Source of the DNA: Caenispirillum bisanense
Lineage (GTDB): Bacteria > Pseudomonadota > Alphaproteobacteria > Rhodospirillales > Rhodospirillaceae
Assembly: GCF_039523075.1 (NCBI RefSeq)
Contig: NZ_BAAAEP010000005.1
Span: forward strand, 1-64,000
Direction of reading: 5' to 3'
DNA length: 64,000 nt
Shown: in pieces, positions 25,852 to 35,400 of the stretch
Layout of the letters: each line of letters starts with the position of its first letter
How positions within the stretch are numbered: the stretch's first letter is position 1
Notes under the pieces: model-generated
The model's input: the letters and a program-made list of their open reading frames with translations, nothing else
Told to the model about the DNA's origin: nothing
Database searches by the model: none
Translations under genes and position numbers: made by a program

Positions 25852-26367
25852 TCAGGCGAAAGTGACGGCGACGGCACCGGCCGGGCACGGCGCCACGCAG
25901 GCGCCGCAGCCGGTGCAGGCGGCGGCATCAAGCTCGGGCCGGCTGCGGCCGCCGACCGCCGGGCGGAAGCGGATGGCGCCGGCCTCGCAGTGCTCGCCGC
26001 ACACCCGGCACAGCACCCCCTGGGCACTGAGGCAGCCGTCGCCGATGGCGATGGCGTGCGACCACGCGGCACCGGCCGGGCGGGCGGCATCCAGGGCCGC
26101 CGTCGGGCAGGCCCGCGCGCAGTCGCCGCACAGGTCGCAACCAGCGTGCGAGAAAGTGACTTCCGGGTAGCCGCCGGACATGACAATGATGCCGCTCGCG
26201 CAGGCCGCCACGCAGTCGCCGCAGCGGTCGCAGGCGGCGAGGAACTCGGCCTCGCCGGCGGCATGCGGCGGACGCACCGCCTCAACCGTCTGCGCCCGGC
26301 CCAGCCGGCGGAACAGGCCGCGGCGGGTCATGGCGGAGGTTGATACGATGGTACTGGTTGCGGACAT
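25852..26367 (-). CDS. napF: Ferredoxin-type protein NapF
   Basis: A 171-residue cytoplasmic iron-sulfur protein involved in NapA maturation. A basic N-terminal segment (MTRRGLFRRLGRA) precedes four cysteine clusters: CDRCGDCVAAC, CDLCGDCARACP, CRVCGEHCEAG (a shortened variant) and CTGCGACVAPCP. It is the first gene of the napFDAGHBC operon and is divergent from the sensor kinase at 26541. No convincing FNR palindrome was found in the 173-bp shared region. Confidence 0.93.
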   Translation of the reverse strand: MSATSTIVSTSAMTRRGLFRRLGRAQTVEAVRPPHAAGEAEFLAACDRCGDCVAACASGIIVMSGGYPEVTFSHAGCDLCGDCARACPTAALDAARPAGAAWSHAIAIGDGCLSAQGVLCRVCGEHCEAGAIRFRPAVGGRSRPELDAAACTGCGACVAPCPAGAVAVTFA

Positions 26368-26540
26368 GGGAGGGCTCCGGCCCGGCAGGTTGTTGATACC
26401 TTTGTACGACCAAAGAAACCCTATATCAACTGAGGGAAACGCTAAGGTATAATATCCACGCGGCTAGTCGGATACTAAAGATCAAGCGCACGAGCGGGTG
26501 CATACGCATCATCCGCGGAAACCATAGGGTTCGAAACGAC

Positions 26541-28055
26541 ATGACGGACGCTGGCAGCCCTATTCCCGATAAAACCGCTACGGTACCTTTGGCTCGACCG
26601 ACGGGCTGGATGACGCGCCGCTACGTGATGGCGCTGGCCGCCGTCGCCATGCTGGCCGTGGCGGGACTCGGCGCCTTCCAGGCCCTGGTGGCGGCACACG
26701 ACCGCACCCTGGCGGTGGTCAACATCTCCGGCCGCCAGCGCATGCTCAGCCAGCGCATCGCGCTCTATGTCGAGAAGCTGTCGCACGATACCTGCGACGA
26801 CCGCCGCAGCACCTGCGTCGAGGCCCTGCGCGAGTCCATCGCCCTGTTCGATACCGCCCACCGCGCCCTCGCCTTCGGCAGCGCCGCCCTGGACGTGCCC
26901 GGCCCCACCAGCCCGCAGGTGGAGGGACTGTACTTCGGCGGCAGTCCGTCGCTGCACGAGCGGGTGGAGCGCTACACCGCCGCCGCCCGCCTCGTCGCCG
27001 ATGCCCCGGCCGAAAGTATCGGTCCCGACCACCCGGCGGTACGGCACGTACTGGCGGAGGGACCGGGGCCGCTGCTCGACAGCCTGGACAAGATCGTCCA
27101 CCAGTATCAGATCGACGGCGAGGCGGCGCTCGCCACCCTGCGGCGCATGGAATTCACCGTGGTGACGCTGACGCTGCTCACCCTGCTGCTGGAGGCCATG
27201 CTCATCTTCCGCCCCATGGTGGGGCGCATCCGCAGCCAGTTCGGCCACATCGACCGCATGTCCGCCTCCCTCCGCCGCGCCAACGAGGAACTGGAAGCCC
27301 GCGTGCTGGCCCGCACCCGCGAGCTGGCCGACGCCAAGGCGGAGGCGGAGAAGGCCAACCGCAGCAAGTCCCGCTTCCTCGCCGCCGCCGGCCACGACAT
27401 GCTGCAGCCGCTGCAGGCGGCGGAGATGTTCACCGGCCTGCTGGAGGGCGAGGCGCTGACGCCGCGCGGCCGCAGCGTGATGACCGACCTGCGGCGGACG
27501 CAGGATTCCCTGCGCCATCTGGTGCAGTCGGTGCTGGAGGTCTCGAAGCTGGAGGCTGGCACCATCCGCCCTGCCCTTCAGCCGGTGGCGGTGGCACCGC
27601 TGCTGCACGGGCTGGCGGCGGAGTTCGGACCTCAGGCGCTCGACCGCGACCTGCGGCTGAACGTGGTGGCGCCCGACCTGTGGGTGAACAGCGACCCGCT
27701 GCTGCTGGAGCGTGTGCTGCGCAATCTGGTCGGCAATGCCCTGCGCTACACCCGCACCGGCGGGCTGGTGCTGGGCGCCCGGCGGCGCGGCGGCCGGGTG
27801 TGGCTGCAGGTGGTGGACTCGGGCGTCGGCATCGCCGCCGCCGATCAGGCCCGCATCTTCCAGGAATTCGTGCAGGTGGGGGAGACGGCGCACGACCGCA
27901 GCGAGGGCCTCGGCCTCGGCCTTGCCATCGTCGACCGCCTGTGCCGCCTGCTGCACCACCGGGTGACGGTGAAGTCGGTGCCGGGGCGCGGCTCCACCTT
28001 CACCATCGACTGCCCGGCCGCCTCAGCGCCGGCCGAGCACCTCGCGGATGCGTAG
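26541..28055 (+). CDS. Sensor histidine kinase with NarX-like P-box periplasmic domain
   Basis: A 504-residue membrane kinase. TM1 is about residues 28-49. The periplasmic domain is of PilJ/NarX type and starts with NISGRQRMLSQRIALYVEKL, matching the N-x-x-G-x-x-R-M-x-S-x-R pattern of the nitrate-binding P-box. TM2 is about residues 204-224, then a coiled coil, a HisKA H-box AAAGHDMLQPLQAAEMF (about residue 290), and an HATPase with NLVGNALRYT and GLGLGLAIVDRL. NarX itself has a HisKA_3 core, so this is a different kinase core with a similar sensor. A TATAAT hexamer at 26448 may be its -10. Position beside nap implies nitrate or nitrite sensing. Confidence 0.88.
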   Translation: MTDAGSPIPDKTATVPLARPTGWMTRRYVMALAAVAMLAVAGLGAFQALVAAHDRTLAVVNISGRQRMLSQRIALYVEKLSHDTCDDRRSTCVEALRESIALFDTAHRALAFGSAALDVPGPTSPQVEGLYFGGSPSLHERVERYTAAARLVADAPAESIGPDHPAVRHVLAEGPGPLLDSLDKIVHQYQIDGEAALATLRRMEFTVVTLTLLTLLLEAMLIFRPMVGRIRSQFGHIDRMSASLRRANEELEARVLARTRELADAKAEAEKANRSKSRFLAAAGHDMLQPLQAAEMFTGLLEGEALTPRGRSVMTDLRRTQDSLRHLVQSVLEVSKLEAGTIRPALQPVAVAPLLHGLAAEFGPQALDRDLRLNVVAPDLWVNSDPLLLERVLRNLVGNALRYTRTGGLVLGARRRGGRVWLQVVDSGVGIAAADQARIFQEFVQVGETAHDRSEGLGLGLAIVDRLCRLLHHRVTVKSVPGRGSTFTIDCPAASAPAEHLADA

Positions 28056-28745
28056 GGCCGCCTGGGTGCGGCTGTCGACGCCCAGCGCCCGCAGCACGCC
28101 GGACACATGCGCCTTCACGGTGGACAGGTTGAGGTCCATACGCTCGCAGATTTCGGCGTTGGACAAGCCCTCGGCCAGCAGTTCCATCACCTCGCGCTGA
28201 CGGCGGGTGAGCGAGGCGATGGCCGGCGGCAGCGGCTCGCAGCCGGCCGTCTCGCCACCGGCGGCGGCAGCGCCGTTGCTGCGCCGGCCGGAGGTCGCCG
28301 GCGGCGGCACCGCAACCGGCGCGGCGCCGAACCCGGCCCCGCCGCCGAAGCCCAGCACCGGCGGCACATAGGTTCCGCCCGCCAGCACGATGCGCAGCAC
28401 GCCGCCCAGCACCGCATGCTGCGTCGACTTGGGGATGAAGGCGCGCACGCCCAGCGCCAGCATGGCCCGCATTTCCTCCGGTTCCTCGCTCATGGAGAAG
28501 ATGGCGACCGGGCACGGCGCCACCCGCTCCACCAGCGCCCGGATCTGCTCCGGCCCGCGGAATCCCGGCATGCGCAGGTCCAGCACCACCAGATCGGCGG
28601 GCTGCGCCGGCAGGGTTTCCAGCACCGCTTCCAGATCGTCGAACGAGGCGGTCTCGGTGATGGTGATGGCGGGGTCGATGTCGGTGACCACGGCCCGCAG
28701 GGCGGCGCGGATGATGGAGTGGTCGTCGGCGAGGATGACGCGCAT
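28023..28745 (-). CDS. NarL/FixJ-type response regulator (LuxR HTH)
   Basis: A 240-residue regulator: receiver domain (about residues 1-120; acidic pocket near LADDHS, phospho-acceptor in VVLDLRMPG, late lysine in FIPKSTQ), a long Gly/Ala/Pro-rich linker (about 128-168), and a LuxR-type helix-turn-helix (LTRRQREVMELLAEGLSNAE, MDLNLSTVKAHVSGVLRALG). It converges with the sensor kinase and their 3' ends overlap by 33 bp. It is the likely partner, perhaps controlling nap, but the pairing is inferred. Confidence 0.9.
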   Translation of the reverse strand: MRVILADDHSIIRAALRAVVTDIDPAITITETASFDDLEAVLETLPAQPADLVVLDLRMPGFRGPEQIRALVERVAPCPVAIFSMSEEPEEMRAMLALGVRAFIPKSTQHAVLGGVLRIVLAGGTYVPPVLGFGGGAGFGAAPVAVPPPATSGRRSNGAAAAGGETAGCEPLPPAIASLTRRQREVMELLAEGLSNAEICERMDLNLSTVKAHVSGVLRALGVDSRTQAALRIREVLGRR

Positions 28746-28879
28746 GGAACGGTGGGCCTTTCAGAAGCGTGGGCGCATCTTACGAGCAATGGCGCCGCCG
28801 TCAAAGGGGGTGATCCGTCACGATCCGATGAAGCGCCGGCCCCGGGACGGGCGTAGGTAAGGACAGGAGGATGATCGCC

Positions 28880-29404
28880 ATGGCCCGATACCGCCGTTCC
28901 GCCGCCGCCGTCACCGTCACCGCCACCACCGCCGTAACCGTCACCCTGGCCGCCGGCCTGCTCGCCGCCGCCCCGGCCGCCGCCCAGTCGGCCATCGAGG
29001 CGGAGGAGGAGTTCGTCGACACCAACACCGCCGTGCTGCGCGCCCTCGACAAGCAGATGGGCCGCATCAGCGAAATGACCGTGCGGGTCGGCGACACCAC
29101 CCGCTTCTACGGCCTGCACGTGACGGTGCAGGCCTGCCGCATCACCCCCGTCTCCACCACCCCGCACGAGGCCGCCTTCCTGGAAATCCGCGACGAAAGC
29201 TCGTGGGGGGAGACGGTGCCAAAAATCGGCGACGGGCCGGACGCGCCGATCTACAGCGGCTGGATGTTCGCCTCCAGCCCCTCCCTCACCGGGCTGGAGC
29301 ACCCGGTTTACGACATCTGGGTCAAAAGCTGCGAGGACCGCCCGGAAGACGCCGTGCAGGAAGCCATGGTGCTGCCGACCCGCAAGCCGGACATCATCGA
29401 CTGA
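28880..29404 (+). CDS. DUF2155 domain exported protein
   Basis: A 174-residue protein with a signal peptide (to about residue 36, ending AAPAAAQS). The C-terminal DUF2155 domain contains ALDKQMGRISEMTVRVG, a conserved cysteine in VTVQACRITP, GWMFASSPSLTGLEHPVYDIWVKSC and a final acidic tail. ATG 28880 is chosen because AGGAGG (28865-28870) lies 9 bp upstream; the in-frame ATG at 28871 would touch the ribosome-binding site. The family is common in alphaproteobacteria and its function is unknown; two cysteines could form a disulfide. Confidence 0.9.
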   Translation: MARYRRSAAAVTVTATTAVTVTLAAGLLAAAPAAAQSAIEAEEEFVDTNTAVLRALDKQMGRISEMTVRVGDTTRFYGLHVTVQACRITPVSTTPHEAAFLEIRDESSWGETVPKIGDGPDAPIYSGWMFASSPSLTGLEHPVYDIWVKSCEDRPEDAVQEAMVLPTRKPDIID

Positions 29405-29408
29405 CAGC

Positions 29409-30767
29409 CTAAAGCCACTCGTCGCTGAGGCCGTAGCGCAGATAGGCCGCCCGCAGCCCCCACAGCCGCAGGCCCGGCAGCGGAAAGCGCGGCGGCGGCC
29501 TCTGGATGAAGTCCGGCACCGGCCCGTAATGCAGCGGCCGCCCGGCCATCCGCGCCGCCGCCGCCCGGCCGGTCCAGGTGGCGGTGGAGACGCCGGCGCC
29601 GTGGTAGGCCAGGGCGCAGGTCAGCCGCCCCTCGCCCCGCACCTCCGCCAGATGCGGATGCAGGTCGAGGGCGAGGCAGACGAAGCCGTTCCACCGATGG
29701 GTCACCGTCACCGCCTGCCACGCCGGGAACATGGCGCGGAAGGCCCGCTCCAACCGCCGATGCATGACCTCGACCCCCGCGCCGGTGCGCGTGCCGCCGC
29801 GACCGCCGAACAGGAAGCGGCCGTCGGGCAGCAGGCGGAAATAGTGCAGCAGGCGGCGGGTGTCGGCGGCCAGATCGCCGCTGTGCCAGCCCTGCGCCGC
29901 CAGCTCGTCGGCCGTCAGCGGCCGCGTGACCAGGATGCTCGACAGCACCGGCAGGGTGCGCCCGGCGAGGCCGGGATGCAGGCCGTCGCGGGTATAGCCG
30001 TTGGTGGCGATCAGCACCCGCGCCGCCGTCACCCGCCCGTGCGGCGTCACCAGCCGCAGGCCGGCGGCGCCGGCGTCCTCGATCGCCCGCACCGGGCTGC
30101 GGCCGTGCACCGCCGCCCCGTGCCGCCGCGCCGCCCGCGCGAGGCTCCAGGTGTAGCGCAGGGGATGGACGCCGAAGGGGCCGGGCACGAACAGCCCGCC
30201 ATGGAAGTGCGGCCCGGCCATGCCGCGGGCCGCCAGCCCGGCGACGTCCACCAGGTCCGTCTCCTGGCCGAAGCGGCGCCGCAGGTCGGCCTGTTCGGCC
30301 TCCAGCTCCTTCAGGCGGTTGGGCTTGTGGGCGAGCAGCATCTCCCCCCGGCCCTGCGCCTCAATGTCGAGCCCTTCCTCCGCCGCCAGTTGCCGCACCA
30401 GCCCGACGCCGTCCCACTGGGCGCGGAAGAAGGCGGCGGCGGACTCGGCACCGTAGCGGCGGGTCAGCGCCTCCCACCCCAGCTTGGAGGCGCCGGTGCA
30501 GCAGAAGCCGCCGTTGCGGCCGGAGGCGCCCCAGCCGAGCGGCCCGGCCTCCAGCACCACCACCCGGCGGCCAAAGTCGCGGGCAAGGTGCAGGGCGGCG
30601 GACAGGCCGGTGAAGCCGCCGCCGATCACCGCCACGTCGGCGGTGATGTCGGCCGCCAGCGGCTCGTCGGCCGGCGGATCGCCGGCGGAGGCGGCCCACC
30701 AGCTGTCGGGCAGGTGGGCGGTGTCGTAGGCATCGGGGCTGTAGAGGTCGCGCATGAGCCTCATCAT
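29409..30767 (-). CDS. FAD-dependent amine/amino-acid oxidoreductase (DAO family, PuuB-like)
   Basis: A 452-residue flavoprotein. The N-terminal dinucleotide-binding motif VAVIGGGFTGLSAALHLA (about residue 46) is followed by GWGASGRNGGFCCTG, the conserved G-R-N-G-G segment of gamma-glutamylputrescine oxidase-like enzymes. The C-terminal AYHGAGVSTATWTGRAAA closes the FAD domain. It probably oxidises a secondary amine or amino acid, but the substrate is not determined. Consecutive ATG codons at 30767 and 30764 are both possible. It is divergent from chaC. Confidence 0.88.
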   Translation of the reverse strand: MMRLMRDLYSPDAYDTAHLPDSWWAASAGDPPADEPLAADITADVAVIGGGFTGLSAALHLARDFGRRVVVLEAGPLGWGASGRNGGFCCTGASKLGWEALTRRYGAESAAAFFRAQWDGVGLVRQLAAEEGLDIEAQGRGEMLLAHKPNRLKELEAEQADLRRRFGQETDLVDVAGLAARGMAGPHFHGGLFVPGPFGVHPLRYTWSLARAARRHGAAVHGRSPVRAIEDAGAAGLRLVTPHGRVTAARVLIATNGYTRDGLHPGLAGRTLPVLSSILVTRPLTADELAAQGWHSGDLAADTRRLLHYFRLLPDGRFLFGGRGGTRTGAGVEVMHRRLERAFRAMFPAWQAVTVTHRWNGFVCLALDLHPHLAEVRGEGRLTCALAYHGAGVSTATWTGRAAAARMAGRPLHYGPVPDFIQRPPPRFPLPGLRLWGLRAAYLRYGLSDEWL

Positions 30768-30844
30768 GACCTGCCGCCGCCGGCCGCCCTAGATCCACTT
30801 GCAGGGCTCTCGCGTTCCGTCCGCAGGTCCGCCATACTGCCGCC

Positions 30845-31420
30845 ATGACCACACCGACCCCGCACACCGGCGATGCATTCTGGGTTTTCGGCTACGGCTC
30901 CCTGATGTGGAACCCGGGTTTCACCGCCCTTGCCGCCGAGCCTGCCGTCCTGGCCGGCTATCACCGCAGCTTCTGCATCTACTCCACCCACTACCGCGGC
31001 ACGCCGGAGCGGCCGGGGCTGGTGCTGGGCCTCGCCCCCGGCGGCGAGTGCCCCGGCGTCGCCTTCCGCGTCGCCGGCGAGCAGGCGCCGCTGGTGCGCG
31101 ACTACCTGCGGGAACGGGAACTGTGCGGCTATGCCTATGTGGAAGCCACCCTGCCCGTCCGCCTGCGCGACGGCCAGGCGGTGACCGCCTATACCTTCGT
31201 TGCCGATCCCGCCCACCGCCAGTACGCCGGCGACCTGGGCGTCGAGGCCTCGGCGGCGATCATCATGGAGGCGGTCGGCCGCAACGGACTCAACCGCGAT
31301 TACCTGATCAACACGGTGCGGGAACTGGAAGCGCACGGCGTCGTCGAGCCGCCGCTACACGCTTTGCTGGAAGAGGTCTGGCGCCGGACCGGAGAGGTTG
31401 AAGCCGGCCAGGGTATCTGA
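30845..31420 (+). CDS. chaC: ChaC-like gamma-glutamylcyclotransferase
   Basis: A 191-residue protein of the ChaC family, expected to degrade glutathione to 5-oxoproline and Cys-Gly. The substrate-binding signature FGYGSLMWNPGF is at about residues 15-26. RSFCIYSTHYRGTPERPGLVLGL follows, and a catalytic glutamate is expected in the AYVEA region. NRDYLINTVRELEAHGV is the typical C-terminal helix. It stands alone, divergent from the FAD oxidoreductase with a 77-bp shared promoter region. Confidence 0.92.
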   Translation: MTTPTPHTGDAFWVFGYGSLMWNPGFTALAAEPAVLAGYHRSFCIYSTHYRGTPERPGLVLGLAPGGECPGVAFRVAGEQAPLVRDYLRERELCGYAYVEATLPVRLRDGQAVTAYTFVADPAHRQYAGDLGVEASAAIIMEAVGRNGLNRDYLINTVRELEAHGVVEPPLHALLEEVWRRTGEVEAGQGI

Positions 31421-31514
31421 CCCCGCCGCACGGACGTTCACCCCATATTCGCTAGGCACCCCGCGCTGCCGCCGCTATCGTCGTCGCCCCCCAAGCATCC
31501 GACGAGGAGACACC

Positions 31515-32444
31515 ATGTCGCGAGAAGGCCGCAGCCGCTTCCCCTCCGCCGCCGAAGACAAGCGGTCGCACGAGGCGAGCGTCGCCCGCGAACAGACGCC
31601 GCAGACCCTGTCGCCCAGCTACCGCCTTGCCTTCACCGACCTGGATTTCCTCACCGACCGGGCGCTGCGCCCGATCCGCCTGCAGCTTGAACTGCTGAAG
31701 CCCGAACTGCTGCTGCAGGAAGAGCATATCGTCTCCACCGTGGTGGTGTTCGGCTCCGCCCGCATCCCGGAACCGGAGGTCGCCAAGGCGCGGCTGGCGG
31801 CGGCGGAGAAGGCGGCGGCTGCCCACCCCGACGACGCGGCGGCGCAGCAGGCGCTCAAGGTGGCGCGCAACGTCATGGACACCAGCCACTTCTACGACGT
31901 GGCGCGGGAGTTCGCGCGGCTGGTCTCCAGCCACGGCCAGCAGAGCGGCAACCGCCGCTATGTGGTGGTCACCGGCGGCGGCCCCGGCATCATGGAAGCG
32001 GCCAACCGCGGGGCCGACGACGTCGGGGCGGAAAGCATCGGCCTGTCCATCGTGCTGCCGCACGAGCAGGCGCCCAACCGCTACATCACGCCCAAGCTGT
32101 CGTTCAACTTCCACTACTTCGCCGTCCGCAAGATGCACTTCCTGATCCGGGCGGAGGCGCTGACCTGCTTCCCCGGCGGCTTCGGCACCCTGGACGAGCT
32201 GTTCGAGGCCCTGACCCTGATCCAGAACCACAAGATCGAGCCCATGCCGGTGCTGCTGTTCGGCGAAAGCTGGTGGCGCAAGGTGGTCAACTTCGACGCC
32301 CTGGTGGACGCCGGCACCATCTCCCCCCACGACCTCGACATCATCCGCTTCGTCGAGACGGCGGAAGAAGGCTGGCAGCACATCATCGACTTCTACCGCA
32401 ACCGCCCGCCCCACAACCGCTGGGCGGCGGCGCCGACCGAGTAA
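31515..32444 (+). CDS. LOG-family Rossmann-fold protein (TIGR00730 type, long form)
   Basis: A 309-residue protein of the lysine-decarboxylase-like LOG superfamily. The motifs are VVFGSARIPEPE (about residue 77), GGGPGIMEAANRGADD (about 154) and CFPGGFGTLDELFEALT (about 218), the last two being the PGGxGTxxE nucleotide-phosphate site. Known members cleave cytokinin or nucleoside monophosphates to free base and ribose 5-phosphate. This one has an N-terminal extension of about 70 residues, as in long bacterial forms of unclear substrate. GAGGAGACACC precedes the ATG. Confidence 0.9.
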   Translation: MSREGRSRFPSAAEDKRSHEASVAREQTPQTLSPSYRLAFTDLDFLTDRALRPIRLQLELLKPELLLQEEHIVSTVVVFGSARIPEPEVAKARLAAAEKAAAAHPDDAAAQQALKVARNVMDTSHFYDVAREFARLVSSHGQQSGNRRYVVVTGGGPGIMEAANRGADDVGAESIGLSIVLPHEQAPNRYITPKLSFNFHYFAVRKMHFLIRAEALTCFPGGFGTLDELFEALTLIQNHKIEPMPVLLFGESWWRKVVNFDALVDAGTISPHDLDIIRFVETAEEGWQHIIDFYRNRPPHNRWAAAPTE

Positions 32445-32471
32445 GCGGGCGAGGCGGCGGAGCGGCAACCG

Positions 32472-35400
32472 TCAGGGGGCCGCCGCCTCCGCCGGGGCCT
32501 TGGCCGGGGCCCATTCCAGCTCGTCGGGGGCGGCGGCCGCCTCCAGGTCGAAGGTGAAGACCGAGCCTTCGCCGGGGGTGGAGGTGACGGTCAGGCGGCC
32601 GCCGTGGCGTTCCACCACCTTGCGGCAGACCGCCAGGCCGATGCCCGTGCCCTCGTACTGGTCGTGGCCGTGCAGGCGCTGGAACGGCAGGAAGATGCGC
32701 TCCAGATAGGCCGCCTCGATGCCGATGCCGTTGTCGCTGATGCTGAACTTCCAGCGGCGGCCCGGCGCCGGCTCCACCCGCACCCGCACGAACGGCCGGC
32801 GGGAGCGGTCGCGGTACTTCACCGCATTGCCGATCAGGTTCTGGAACAGGCTGGTCAGCTGGCCGGTATCGGCGCGCACGTGCGGCAGTTCGCCGTCCAC
32901 CACCACCTCGGCCTCCGCCTCGGTGATGGCGATGCGCAGGTTGGCCAGGGCCATGGCGATGCAGGCGCCGGCATCGGTCGGCACCATCTGCTGCCCGCGG
33001 GTGGAGACGCGGGAATAGGTCAGCAGGTCGCGGATCATGGTGGTCATGCGCAAGGCGCTGTCCATGGCCTGGTCGACAAAGGACATCACCGCCGGATCAA
33101 GCCCGGCGCCATGGCGGCGCTTCAGCAGGCTGAGGTAGCTGGTGACCCCGCGCAGCGGTTCCTGCAGGTCGTGGGAGGCGGCATAGGCGAACTGTTCCAG
33201 TTCGGCGTTGGAGCGTTCCAGCTCGGTCTTGTACTTCTGCCGCTCGGTGACGTCGCGGAAGCTGACGATGGCCCCGACCACGCGGCCGTCGACGGTCATC
33301 GGCGCCGCGCTCATCTCCACCGGCATGGCGGCGCCGTCCTTGCGCCACAGCATTTCGTCCATCTGCTCGCGCCGGCTGCCGTCGCGCAGCACCTTGAACA
33401 CCGGGCAGTCGTCGGCGGGATAGGGGCTGCCGTCGGCACGGGTGTGGTGGGTGAGAAGGTGCATGTTGCGGCCGATCAGCTCCTCCTCGCTGAACCCGAG
33501 CAGGCGCTGGCAGGACGCATTGGCGAAGGTGAGGTTGCCGGCAAGATCAAGGCCGTACAGGCCGTCGGCGGTGCTGTCGAGGATCAGCGCCGTGTGGATG
33601 CCGGCCTGCGCCAGCTTCTCCTGCGCCTGGATCTGCGGCGTCAGGTCCACATGGGCGCCGATCAGGCGGATGGGTTCGCCGGTGGCATCGTCGCGCACCG
33701 CCTGGGCGCGGGTGCGGATGTAGACGGTGGAGCCGTCGCGGTGGCGGAAGCGCTGCAGCGCCTCGAAGGTCTCCGCCCGGCCGGCGAGATAGGCGTCCAC
33801 CAGCGCCATGGCGGCCTCGGCATCCTCGGGGAAGATCACCGCCCGCCAAGCCTCCATGGTGTTCTCGAACTCGTCGTCGGCATAGCCCAGCTGGGCCTTC
33901 CACGACGGCGAGAACCACACGGCGCCGGTCTTCAGGTCGAGATCCCACACCCCCACCTGCCCCGCCTCCAGCGCGAGGTCGAGCAGGCGACGGTTTTCGC
34001 CCAGCGCCGCTTCCAGTTCCTTCTGGTGGGTGATGTCGAAGACGATGCCGTTGAACAGGGTTTCGGTGGCGGTGACCACCGGCCGCGCCAGCCCGCGCCA
34101 CCACATGATGCGGCCGCCGGGCAGGATGAAGCGCCCCTCGAACGACCAGTCGCTGCTGGTCTCCACCGCCTGGCGGATCGAAGCCTGCCAGCGCGGCACA
34201 TCCTCGGGGTGGATGGTGAGCACGCGCCAGTCGCGCTCCAGCTCCTTCTGCGGGATGCCGAGGATTTCCAGCGACCGCGGGCTGACCCAATGGAAGCCGC
34301 GGCTGCCGTCCGGCCGCTCGTACCACTGGTAGAGCACGCCGGGGATGTTGGCGGTGATGGAGCGCAGCATGGCCTCGCTCTCCGCCAGCCGGCGTTCGAA
34401 GGCGCGCTGTTCCGTGATGTCGTCGATGAAGGCGTAGGAGCCGCGCATCACCCCGGCGCCGTCGCGCAGGGTGGTGGCGTTGAAGCGGGTCAGCACCTTG
34501 CCGCCGTCCTTGCGGGTCAGCGTCAGTTCATAGCTGCGGTGCTGGGTCAGCGCCGCCTGCCGGAGCTGGTCGACCAGCAGCTCGCGGTCCGGCCCGGTGA
34601 GGAAGTCGACGGCGGGGCGGCCCAGCATCTCTTCCCGCTCATAGCCGAGCATGCGGCAGAGGCTGGGGTTGACGTCGATGATGGAGCCGGTGCCGGGGGC
34701 GACGAAGCAGAAGCCCTGGGTGGCGGAATCGACGATCTTGCGGTAGCGCTGCTCGGTTTCCGACAGCATGCGCTCGGCCTCGCGGCGGCCGGAGATGTCG
34801 TGGACGACGCACAGTTCCAACGGACGACCGTCGACCACGACCGGCGCGGCATGGACCTCCACGTCACAGAGGCTGCCGTCGGCGCGGCAGTGCTGCATGT
34901 AGAGGTGACGGCGGTTCTCGCTCGCCGCCCGGTCCAGTTCCGCCCGTCGCTCGCTGGCCGACAGCGGGTTGATGGTGGCGAGCGGCATGCCGCGCAGGGT
35001 TTCCAGCGACCAGCCGTAGAAGGCGGCGGCGGCGGCATTGGCGTCCACCACCCGCTGCGCCTGCAGGTCGACCACCAGCATCATGGCGCCGTTGTCCTCG
35101 AACAGCCGGCGATAGCGCATCTGGCTGTCGCGCAGGGCGGCGGCGGTGAGGTGCTGGCGGTACAGCTGTCCCAGCGCCACCAGCAGGGTCAGCGCCCCCG
35201 CCCCCAGCACCAGCAGCGCCGACGTGCGGAATGCCGACAGTTTCTCGGCCTGACGGGCGATGGCGGCGGCGGCCAGATCGCCGGCGGTGACCGCGTCGTC
35301 GCGCACGGTCTGCACCACGGCGTCGAAGGCGCGGCCGGCCTCGGCCACCGCCTCGCGCTCGGCCGTGGCGGCGCTGCCGCCCGATCCGGCGGCCTCGGCG

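Noticed and set aside
26368..26540. FNR or NarL/NarP operator between napF and the sensor kinase
   Set aside because: Half-site-like TTGAT and TACCTTT sequences occur, but no palindromic FNR site (TTGAT-N4-ATCAA) or correctly spaced NarP heptamers could be assembled.
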